Assembly (NCBI GenBank): GCA_030613665.1
Contig: JAUWLN010000053.1
Coordinates: 1-10,239, forward strand
Direction of reading: 5' to 3'
DNA from: Dehalococcoidia bacterium
Lineage (GTDB): Bacteria > Chloroflexota > Dehalococcoidia > Dehalococcoidales > RBG-16-60-22
DNA: 10,239 bases
Each line of letters opens with the position of its first letter. Positions within the stretch are counted from its first letter, which is position 1. Below the pieces are notes generated by a model. The model did not search any database. It saw only the letters and a list, made by a program, of their open reading frames with translations, and was not told the DNA's origin. Shown here piece by piece: positions 1 to 5,606 of this stretch. The translations under genes and the position numbers were made by a program.

Positions 1-762
1 GAGGCGGTCGACCATCTTTTCAATGGCCACGATGCCGGCAGCCGCGCTGACCCCGACCTCCCGCATTCCCCCTCCCAGCATCTTGCGCCATTTTCTGGCT
101 CTCTCCATCGCCTCCTTCGTGCCACAGAAAAGCGAGCCGACAGGCGCACTAAGTCCTTTGGAAAGACAGAAATTGACCGTATCCACCGGTGCCGCCAGTT
201 CCTTTGCAGGAATACCGAGAGCAACGGCAGCATTGAAGATGCGGGCGCCGTCAAGGTGGACCAGCAGGCCACGCTGATGCGCCAGTGCTGATATTTCCCC
301 GGTATATTCTCTGGTCAGCACCGCCCCACCGCAGCGGTTATGGGTATTTTCCAGACAGAGCAGGGTGCTCTTCGGAAAATGGATATTATCCGTGCGTATC
401 GTCTTCTCCACATCAGCGGGAGCGAGCCTTCCGTCCTCATCATTGGGCACGGTGCGGATTATCACTCCACCCAGCGTTGATGCTCCACCTACCTCATACC
501 AGAGTATGTGGGCTTCGCTGCCGACGATGATTTCATCGCCGGGGCGGGTATTGGTCAGGACACCCAGGAGGTTGCTCATCGTGCCGCTGGTGGTGAAAAG
601 CGCTGCCTCCTTGCCCATCACTTCGGCGGCCAGTTCCTCGATGCGGTTGACCGTGGGGTCTTCCCGATGCACATCATCGCCGACCTCAGCCTCGTACATT
701 GCCCGCCGCATTTCATCTGTCGGCAGGGTTACGGTATCGCTACGCAGGTCAATGATTTTCAT
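1..762 (-). CDS. ltaE: Low-specificity L-threonine aldolase, 3' end cut off by window edge
   Basis: PLP-dependent fold-type I enzyme that cleaves L-threonine or L-allo-threonine to glycine and acetaldehyde in the cytoplasm. Reading the minus strand from the ATG at 762-760 gives 254 codons with no stop up to the edge. The start reads MKIIDLRSDTVTLPT, the classic N-terminus of the family (RSDTVT). Further family signatures are GDDVHREDPTVNRIEE (28-43), the PLP-stacking region FTTSGTMSN (56-64), HLDGAR (169-174), whose Asp contacts the pyridine nitrogen, and SKGLSAPVGS (201-210), with Lys202 as the expected Schiff-base lysine. Family members are about 340 residues, so roughly the last quarter lies outside. 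An AAGGTGA ribosome site sits about 5 nt before the ATG. It is divergent from the L25 gene. Seen: the full set of catalytic motifs. Inferred: substrate breadth. Confidence 0.95.
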   Translation of the reverse strand, partial: MKIIDLRSDTVTLPTDEMRRAMYEAEVGDDVHREDPTVNRIEELAAEVMGKEAALFTTSGTMSNLLGVLTNTRPGDEIIVGSEAHILWYEVGGASTLGGVIIRTVPNDEDGRLAPADVEKTIRTDNIHFPKSTLLCLENTHNRCGGAVLTREYTGEISALAHQRGLLVHLDGARIFNAAVALGIPAKELAAPVDTVNFCLSKGLSAPVGSLFCGTKEAMERARKWRKMLGGGMREVGVSAAAGIVAIEKMVDRL

Positions 763-775
763 TCCGGTCACCTTT

Positions 776-802
776 TTGTCCTCGTATTTTAACCTCTATA
801 AT
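776..802 (+). promoter_or_regulatory. Candidate sigma-70-type promoter for the L25 gene
   Basis: A perfect TATAAT at 797-802 lies in the divergent spacer between the aldolase and L25 genes. A partial -35, TTGTCC (776-781, four of six matches), is 15 nt upstream, a short spacer. Transcription would start near 809 and give a leader of about 80 nt before the GTG start. The -10 is strong and the -35 is weak, so the assignment is moderate. Confidence 0.45.
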
Positions 803-888
803 ATCACAAAGAGCCATTCGCTGGCAGCCATCAACGTTGATTTTTCCCGCCATATATGCTTAAATGGGGTTTGGAAAAGGAGCAGAGA

Positions 889-1566
889 GTGGAAGATTTA
901 AAGTTGAAAGCAACGCACCGTATGGTGCTGGGAAAGAAAGCCAGATTTTTACGCCGTCAGGGGATAACCCCCACCCACCTCTACGGGAATAATGTTAAAT
1001 CGGCGGCGCTGCAGTGTGATACCGGCGAACTGCAGAACCTGCTCGCTCAAGCCGGCAAGACCAGGCTGGTCAGCCTCGAGGTTGATGGGGAAAGAGCGAA
1101 AAGCGTATTTGTCCGCGAGATTCAGCGCGACGCTATTACCAGGGAGTTGCTGCACATTGATTTCTACCAGGTGAAACGAACCGAGAAGATTGCTGTGGAC
1201 GTGCCCATTGTACTCGTGGGAGAAGCGCCGGCGCTTAAATTCAAAGGGCGCATGTTGGTTCACGGCATCAACAGCTTGAGCGTTGAGTGCCTGCCTGCCA
1301 ATGTCCCGCCTCAGATTGATATTGATATCACACAGCTGGAAGAGGTGGACCAGGCCATCAATGTCAAAGATATCGTCCTTGACCCGGAAATCACGGTCCA
1401 TGCCGACCCTGAGCAACTGGTGGTGAAGATAAGCGAAGTGATGGTGAAGGAGATCGAGGAAGTGCCCGAGGTTGCAGAGGAAGAAGCGGTTGCAGAGGAA
1501 GAGGCGAAGACCAGGGCCGAGGCAGAAGCCTCGGCTGAAGAGGAGAAGCCGGAGAAAGAAGGCTAG
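889..1566 (+). CDS. rplY: 50S ribosomal protein L25, long CTC form
   Basis: Ribosomal protein that binds 5S rRNA in the large subunit; the long CTC form carries an extra beta-rich domain and is linked to stress in Gram-positive bacteria. The GTG at 889 is chosen because AAAAGGAG (876-882 region) lies 6 nt upstream and because the protein then begins (M)EDLKLKATHRMVLGKKARFLRRQG, matching the family start; the in-frame ATG at 856 would add 11 unlike residues with no ribosome site. Residues 3-93 form the L25 rRNA-binding domain (LRRQGITPTHLYG at 21-33, LLHIDFYQV at 87-95). Residues 100-183 form the CTC domain. Residues about 187-225 are a Glu/Ala-rich acidic tail, probably disordered, which includes a tandem VAEEEA duplication. 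It is the first gene of the plus-strand run. The 53 nt after the stop hold no clear terminator. Confidence 0.95.
   Translation: MEDLKLKATHRMVLGKKARFLRRQGITPTHLYGNNVKSAALQCDTGELQNLLAQAGKTRLVSLEVDGERAKSVFVREIQRDAITRELLHIDFYQVKRTEKIAVDVPIVLVGEAPALKFKGRMLVHGINSLSVECLPANVPPQIDIDITQLEEVDQAINVKDIVLDPEITVHADPEQLVVKISEVMVKEIEEVPEVAEEEAVAEEEAKTRAEAEASAEEEKPEKEG
1471..1506 (+). repeat. Two tandem 18-bp units inside the L25 acidic tail
   Basis: Bases 1471-1488 and 1489-1506 are adjacent copies of one 18-bp unit that differ at a single position (17 of 18 identical). Each encodes Val-Ala-Glu-Glu-Glu-Ala. The near identity at DNA level, including codon choice, points to a recent in-frame tandem duplication and not only to a protein-level composition bias. 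Confidence 0.85.
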
Positions 1567-1619
1567 CCCAAGATTGCCCGCGATAATAGCCTGTCCGAGT
1601 ACCCGGCGATTATCAGGCG

Positions 1620-2459
1620 ATGATTATTGACTTTCATTCTCACGTCTTCCCACCCCGCGTCAAGCAAAAGCGCGGTCAGTACATCGAGCGCGACCCATGC
1701 TTCGCGCTGCTCTACTCGCAGAAAGAGGCCAAAATCGCTACCACCGAGGACCTCATCGAAAGTATGGACAAAGCTGGCATTGACGTCTCGGTCATCGTCA
1801 ATTTCGGCTGGATAACCCATGAGCTGTGCGTGGAGACCAACGACTATATTCTGGAATCAATCGCCCGCTACCCCGAGCGGCTTATCGGTTTCGGCATGGT
1901 GCAGCCGCAGTCGGTCGATGCCGCCATCGCTGAAATTGAACGCTGCGCCAGGGGCGGCGCCAAGGGCATCGGTGAGATGCGACCCGACATGCAACTGCTG
2001 GACTTCAATGATGAGTCCATCATCTCTCCATTCATGGAAGCAATTAAAAAACACGGGCTCATCCTCCTCACCCACGCCTCCGAGCCCGTGGGCCACGACT
2101 ATCCCGGCAAGGGAATCATCACTCCGGATGTGCTTTATCCTTTCCTCACCGCATACCCTGATGTAACCATCGTCTGTGCCCACTGGGGGGGCGGCCTGCC
2201 GTTTTACACGCTTATGCCCGAGGTACCGAAGGCATTGCAGAACGTCTACTTCGATACTGCCGCCTCGCCATTTCTTTACCAGCCTCAGATATATTCCCTG
2301 GTCAGCCAGCTGGTCGGCGCGGATAAGATACTCTTCGGCAGCGATTACCCCCTGATGCCACAGACCCGCCTGCTCCAAGAAATCAATTCGGCAGCCATAA
2401 ATGAGGAAGAGAAGAGCCTGATTCTATCCGGTAACGCCAGCCGAATACTGAAGCTCTAA
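1620..2459 (+). CDS. Amidohydrolase-superfamily (amidohydrolase 2 type) metal-dependent hydrolase
   Basis: A cytosolic TIM-barrel metal hydrolase or decarboxylase-like protein of 279 residues, the usual length for the amidohydrolase 2 group. It opens with MIIDFHSHVFPP, whose His6 and His8 form the strand-1 HxH metal pair. GIGEMRP (117-122) marks a mid-barrel strand. THASEPVGH (151-159) contributes His152, CAHWGGG (186-192) contributes His188, and LFGSDYPLM (238-246) contributes the catalytic Asp242. GNASRILKL at the C-terminus is the typical family ending. It lies 53 nt after L25; the ATG at 1620 has only a weak upstream site, but the HxH motif fixes the start closely. The substrate cannot be told from sequence: relatives include aminocarboxymuconate semialdehyde decarboxylase and several aromatic-acid decarboxylases, and none of the neighbours points to a pathway. 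Confidence 0.9.
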   Translation: MIIDFHSHVFPPRVKQKRGQYIERDPCFALLYSQKEAKIATTEDLIESMDKAGIDVSVIVNFGWITHELCVETNDYILESIARYPERLIGFGMVQPQSVDAAIAEIERCARGGAKGIGEMRPDMQLLDFNDESIISPFMEAIKKHGLILLTHASEPVGHDYPGKGIITPDVLYPFLTAYPDVTIVCAHWGGGLPFYTLMPEVPKALQNVYFDTAASPFLYQPQIYSLVSQLVGADKILFGSDYPLMPQTRLLQEINSAAINEEEKSLILSGNASRILKL

Positions 2460-2504
2460 GACCAGGAATAATTCAGCCTTGGCAATGGCCGGGCGACAAA
2501 CACT

Positions 2505-3107
2505 ATGGAGCAGATACGTTCGTTTATCGCCATTGAACTGCCTCACGAGGTAAAGTCAGCGCTTGCCGAATTGCAGGCCGGTCTGCAGCCGGATAAGCAG
2601 TCTTCGGTGAAATGGGTTGACCCGTACAGCATACACCTGACCCTGAAGTTTCTGGGCGATATTGCGGCGGCTAAAATCAGCGAAATCACCAGCGCCATCG
2701 AGGAAGCGTCACGTGAAATAGCACCTCTTTCGCTTGAGATAAAGGGGCTGGGAGTCTTCCCCAACTTCAAACGGGTAAGGGTGGTCTGGGTAGGCGTGGG
2801 GGGAGATATCTCCCGGCTGAAACTGCTTCAGCAACGTATTGAGTCCAACCTGGTACCACTCGGCTTTGCCCGTGAGTCGCGTCCGTTCACCCCCCACCTG
2901 ACCCTGGCCCGCGTCAGGGAGAGGATAGCACCAACCGAGCAGCAGAGCTTCGGGCAGCTTATCGCCGGGGCCAGTTTTGAGACCGCCCATCAGTTCACGG
3001 TGAACAGCATCAACCTGATGCACAGCCAGCTGACCAGAGAAGGTGCCATTTACCGCCAGCTTACCGCCGTCAGTCTGAAAAAAACCTTGTCAAAAGGTTC
3101 TGATTAA
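2505..3107 (+). CDS. thpR: RNA 2',3'-cyclic phosphodiesterase (2'-5' RNA ligase family, ThpR)
   Basis: 2H phosphoesterase-superfamily enzyme. Members hydrolyse 2',3'-cyclic phosphate RNA ends to 2'-phosphates and can join RNA ends by a 2'-5' bond in vitro. The 200-residue length fits the family. It begins MEQIRSFIAIELP, typical for ThpR. The two catalytic HxTx motifs are IHLTLKFLGD (43-52; His44, Thr46) and PHLTLARV (130-137; His131, Thr133), spaced as in the family. The segment GLGVFPNFKRVRVVWVGV (81-98) is the conserved strand between them. It starts 45 nt after the amidohydrolase, and no clear ribosome site precedes the ATG. The gene ends on top of a promoter-like sequence for the next gene. 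The physiological RNA substrate of bacterial ThpR is not settled. Confidence 0.93.
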   Translation: MEQIRSFIAIELPHEVKSALAELQAGLQPDKQSSVKWVDPYSIHLTLKFLGDIAAAKISEITSAIEEASREIAPLSLEIKGLGVFPNFKRVRVVWVGVGGDISRLKLLQQRIESNLVPLGFARESRPFTPHLTLARVRERIAPTEQQSFGQLIAGASFETAHQFTVNSINLMHSQLTREGAIYRQLTAVSLKKTLSKGSD

Positions 3108-3116
3108 TTATATACT
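3083..3116 (+). promoter_or_regulatory. Candidate promoter with an inverted repeat over its -35, upstream of the zinc-ribbon gene
   Basis: TTGTCA (3087-3092, five of six matches to the consensus) and TATACT (3111-3116, five of six) are separated by 18 nt. Transcription would begin near 3123, about 25 nt before the next start codon. The -35 lies inside a perfect 6-bp inverted repeat, AACCTT (3083-3088) and AAGGTT (3094-3099), with a 5-nt centre. This could be an operator or a small hairpin at the end of the thpR message. The promoter elements overlap the last codons of thpR. Confidence 0.55.
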
Positions 3117-3147
3117 TAAAACAACTTAAGGATGGGAGGAGGACCTC

Positions 3148-3360
3148 ATGGAACAGTTCAGTTTCCCCAAATGCCAGAAATGCGAGACCGGTGACCTGGT
3201 GCCCCTTTCCGATTTCGGCAGTCAGGGGGCTGCAATTCACTATAAAGCCTGGGTTTGCACCAATCCTGAATGTGGCTACAACCTGAAAATCAGGAATGGT
3301 GATGTCTATCTTAACGAGTCCATAATGAGTGGGACGTTGCACAACAGTCGCGCCCGATAA
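3148..3360 (+). CDS. Small zinc-ribbon-like protein of unknown function
   Basis: A 70-residue cytosolic protein. Four cysteines are arranged as Cys9-x2-Cys12 and Cys37-x4-Cys42, with aromatic and basic residues following the second pair (CGYNLKIRNGDVYLN), the layout of a small zinc ribbon. The start is well supported: a strong GGAGGAGG ribosome site at 3135-3142 stands 5 nt before the ATG, and a candidate promoter lies just upstream. It is 42 nt before comF and may be the first cistron of a zinc-ribbon gene, comF, hpf transcript. I do not recognise a named family. Zinc binding is inferred from the cysteine spacing only; DNA, RNA or protein binding are all possible. Confidence 0.8.
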   Translation: MEQFSFPKCQKCETGDLVPLSDFGSQGAAIHYKAWVCTNPECGYNLKIRNGDVYLNESIMSGTLHNSRAR

Positions 3361-3402
3361 CGCGCCAAATTCTCCGGGAAACCTTATAAATTAGGTGATG
3401 TC

Positions 3403-4104
3403 GTGCTTCCTCAGCTAGCCAGACTAAGAGAGGTAGCGCTCGATTTTATTTTCCCGCCGTACTGTGTCGGCTGCGGCCGGGAAGGAGCTTTTATCTGTCC
3501 CGCCTGCCGCCAATCACTGCCGCGAATAATGCCTCCCGTCTGCCCAAGGTGCGGTCGGCCCCAGCCCAGCGGGGTAATTTGTCCCGATTGCGTGCGATGG
3601 CAGTCGGCCATAGACGGTATTCGCTCTCCGTTTCGCTTTGAAGGCATTATGCGTGAGGCAATCCATAAGCTCAAATACCAGAACCTGAGGTCTATGGCAG
3701 CTCCTCTGGCCGGGATGCTGCAGGAATACCTCAGCGCCAGCCCGCTGGACTTCGATATCCTGGTGCCGGTACCTCTGCACCGGAAACGATTGAGAGAGCG
3801 CGGTTACAACCAGTCCCGGCTGCTGGCACAGGAGCTGGGGAAACTGATAAATATACCGGTACGGGATGATGTCCTGGTTCGCCGGAAGCATACGCCTCCG
3901 CAGGCCCGGACGGCGACCATCGAGGAGCGGACACATAATATTGCCGATGCCTTCGCCTGCCGAGATAACAGGCTCGGAAAAAGTCATGTGCTGCTGCTTG
4001 ATGATGTGGCCACTTCCGGAACCACGCTGGATGCCTGCGCGGCGGTGTTGAAAGCGAACGGGGCGGCGGCGGTGTGGGGGCTGGCCATGGCACGAGAGAT
4101 TTGA
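3403..4104 (+). CDS. comF: ComF family protein (double zinc ribbon plus phosphoribosyltransferase domain)
   Basis: A 233-residue protein of the ComF/GntX family, associated with uptake of transforming DNA or use of nucleotides from external DNA. Residues 18-70 carry eight cysteines in two CxxC...CxxC sets (Cys21, 24, 32, 35 and Cys47, 50, 60, 63), the double zinc ribbon. The type I phosphoribosyltransferase domain follows: DILVPVPLHRKRLRERGYNQS (about 118-138) is a family hallmark, and VLLLDDVATSGTTL (196-209) is the PRPP-binding motif with its acidic pair Asp200-Asp201. The GTG at 3403 follows TAGGTGAT by about 3 nt; no better in-frame start is seen. The stop is 17 nt before hpf, so co-transcription is likely. 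No other competence genes are visible here, so a role in transformation is not shown. Confidence 0.93.
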   Translation: MLPQLARLREVALDFIFPPYCVGCGREGAFICPACRQSLPRIMPPVCPRCGRPQPSGVICPDCVRWQSAIDGIRSPFRFEGIMREAIHKLKYQNLRSMAAPLAGMLQEYLSASPLDFDILVPVPLHRKRLRERGYNQSRLLAQELGKLINIPVRDDVLVRRKHTPPQARTATIEERTHNIADAFACRDNRLGKSHVLLLDDVATSGTTLDACAAVLKANGAAAVWGLAMAREI

Positions 4105-4121
4105 GCATCAGGAGTGAAAAG

Positions 4122-4664
4122 ATGGAGTTGCAGATTATGGGACAGAACATGGAAATATCTTCGGAAGTACGCCGATACGCCGAGCGCAAAATCGGGAAGC
4201 TGACACGCCATTTTCCCAACATAATTGAGTCCATCGTGGAAATCAGCCAGGAAAAGACCCGGTCTCCCCAGCAGAAATTCATGGTGCGGGCCAGCGTGAC
4301 CGGCAATGGTATCAGCCTGCACAGCCAGGAGCGTGCTGAAGACCTGTTTCAGGCAATCGATAAAATCATCTCAGTGCTGGACCGCCAGCTGGAGCGCCAG
4401 AAAGGAAAGCTCTATGAAAAAGGAAAAGGTAACTCACTGGCGCGAGGTGAGTTCAAGATAGAAACAGTTCAGGAATTCCAGCCGGAAGTAGTCAAGGTGA
4501 AGCGGTTTGCCATGAAACCGATGTCCGTGATTGAGGCTGCCGAACAGATGCAAATACTGGAGCACAGCTTTTTCTTCTTTCTCAATACTGACACCGAGGA
4601 GTTCAACGTTCTTTACCAGCGCCAGGACGGCAACTACGGCCTGATTGAACCGGAGCTGGGATAA
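4122..4664 (+). CDS. hpf: Long-form ribosome hibernation promoting factor (HPF/RaiA)
   Basis: Binds the 30S decoding region and, in the long form, drives direct 100S dimer formation to store idle ribosomes. The ATG at 4122 is chosen because AGGAGTGA (4110-4117) lies just upstream and the protein then begins MELQIMGQNMEISSEVRRYAERKIGKL, the usual start; a longer reading from 4074 would overlap comF. Residues 1-98 form the S30AE (RaiA) domain. Residues 99-123 are a linker. Residues about 124-178 (VKVKRFAMKPMSVIEAAEQM, LEHSFFFFLN, FNVLYQRQDGNYGLIEP) are the C-terminal dimerisation domain found only in the long form. The length of 180 residues matches the family. It is the last gene of the plus run and ends 151 nt before the converging radC gene. 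Confidence 0.96.
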   Translation: MELQIMGQNMEISSEVRRYAERKIGKLTRHFPNIIESIVEISQEKTRSPQQKFMVRASVTGNGISLHSQERAEDLFQAIDKIISVLDRQLERQKGKLYEKGKGNSLARGEFKIETVQEFQPEVVKVKRFAMKPMSVIEAAEQMQILEHSFFFFLNTDTEEFNVLYQRQDGNYGLIEPELG

Positions 4665-4701
4665 ATTTTTGAAACTGGCAGCAATTGTGCCATATTCTTG
4701 A

Positions 4702-4777
4702 ATAATACCTGCCCGGAAAGTTCACCGGGCAGAGGCTGGACGGGACAGGGTTTTACTACCATTATGCCAGGTATTAT
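4702..4777. repeat. Nested inverted repeats in the hpf-radC convergent spacer, possible terminator
   Basis: The spacer between the hpf stop and the radC stop (4665-4815) holds two perfect inverted repeats. The inner one is CTGCCCGG (4709-4716) and CCGGGCAG (4725-4732) with an 8-nt loop. The outer one is ATAATACCTG (4702-4711) and CAGGTATTAT (4768-4777). They share the bases CTG at 4709-4711, so both stems cannot form fully at once. Neither is followed by a clean T tract (only a TTTTA about 18 nt after the inner stem), so an intrinsic terminator is plausible from position but not proven. Confidence 0.5.
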
Positions 4778-4815
4778 GATGCGGGGGTTGGGAGATTTAT
4801 CTCAGCGGATAAAAG

Positions 4816-5595
4816 TCAAGCTCTCTTATCTCTTACCAGCCTCGCCTGGTAAATCCTCCGCTTCGCCTCGGAAGTCCCCCGCAGCCTCAGGTTCAGGAAA
4901 TCCATTCCATATTCTTCAATAAGCCCCTCATCGGCAAAGCTGTAATACCGATCGTTGCCGATGATTATATGGTCGACAACTTTCATCTGCATGATTTTCC
5001 CGACGTACACCAGCTGCCTGGTTATCTCCCGGTCGCTGGTGCTCGGCGCGGGGTTGCCGGAGGGGTGATTATGGACGAATATCAGGGCGGTGGCGTTATC
5101 TTTAAGCGCCCCCTCGATGATTTCACGCGGTGAAATTGAGCTGCTGTCCACCGTACCTTCGAAGAGGTCGGCCACCTCGATTATCTGGTTCTGGCTGCTG
5201 AGATAAACAACCTTGAACAGTTCTTTCTTCCGGTCGCGCATGGCATGGTAGAGATAGTCAAAGATTTCGCGTGATGATTTCAGGAAAGGCTGGTCCACAA
5301 TTTTCCCTTTGAGAAACTCCCTGGCCATCTCCTGAATCAGCCTGATGCCGAAGGCGCTGTGCGGACCAACGCCCTCAATCTGCTGCAACTCCTCTGCGGA
5401 GGCCGAAAGCACTCCCCTCAGCGTCTTGAAACGTTTTATCGCTTCTTTAGCCTGCGGCTTGCAGTCTTTACGCGGAGAACCCAGCGTCAACAGCAGCTCC
5501 ACGATTTCGTAGTCGTGGAACGCGGACAGCCCGGATTTCAGGAATTTTTCCCTGAGCCTCCTGCGATGACCTTTTTGCATCTCTTCGGAAGGCAT
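4816..5595 (-). CDS. radC: RadC family protein (HhH plus JAMM/MPN domain)
   Basis: RadC/UPF0758 family, historically called a DNA repair protein; the cellular role is unresolved. The N-terminal part contains a helix-hairpin-helix-like region (LQQIEGVGPHSA, about residues 70-81), usual for DNA contact. The C-terminal MPN domain has an intact JAMM metal motif: VHNHPSGNPAPSTSD with His175, His177, Ser185 and Asp188. The ATG at 5595 gives 259 residues and has GAGGTGAGG about 9 nt upstream. A GTG at 5610, overlapping the dnaE stop as GTGA, would add five residues (MRALT) and would be translationally coupled. The C-terminal tail after the MPN fold is basic (RGTSEAKRRIYQARLVRDKRA) and longer than in many homologues. 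It is co-directional with dnaE and directly downstream of it. Confidence 0.93.
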   Translation of the reverse strand: MPSEEMQKGHRRRLREKFLKSGLSAFHDYEIVELLLTLGSPRKDCKPQAKEAIKRFKTLRGVLSASAEELQQIEGVGPHSAFGIRLIQEMAREFLKGKIVDQPFLKSSREIFDYLYHAMRDRKKELFKVVYLSSQNQIIEVADLFEGTVDSSSISPREIIEGALKDNATALIFVHNHPSGNPAPSTSDREITRQLVYVGKIMQMKVVDHIIIGNDRYYSFADEGLIEEYGMDFLNLRLRGTSEAKRRIYQARLVRDKRA

Positions 5596-5606
5596 CGTCA
5601 ACGCCC

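Noticed and set aside
856..888. ATG at 856 as the L25 start
   Set aside because: No ribosome site precedes it and the extra 11 residues do not resemble L25; GTG 889 has AAAAGGAG at the right distance.
365..901. A 178-codon plus-strand frame over the aldolase gene
   Set aside because: The minus strand carries unmistakable threonine aldolase motifs across the same bases; the plus frame is Ser/Arg-rich with no ribosome site.
1572..1620. GATAAT and ATTATC inverted pair after the L25 stop as a terminator
   Set aside because: The arms are only 6 bp, AT-rich, separated by over 20 nt, and no T tract follows.
4074..4121. Upstream in-frame start for hpf at 4074
   Set aside because: It would overlap the end of comF and add 16 residues unlike the family; ATG 4122 has a good ribosome site and the canonical N-terminus.
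4833..4852. TTACCAG / CTGGTAA hairpin near the radC 3' end as a terminator
   Set aside because: It is inside the radC coding region and no T run follows on the minus strand.
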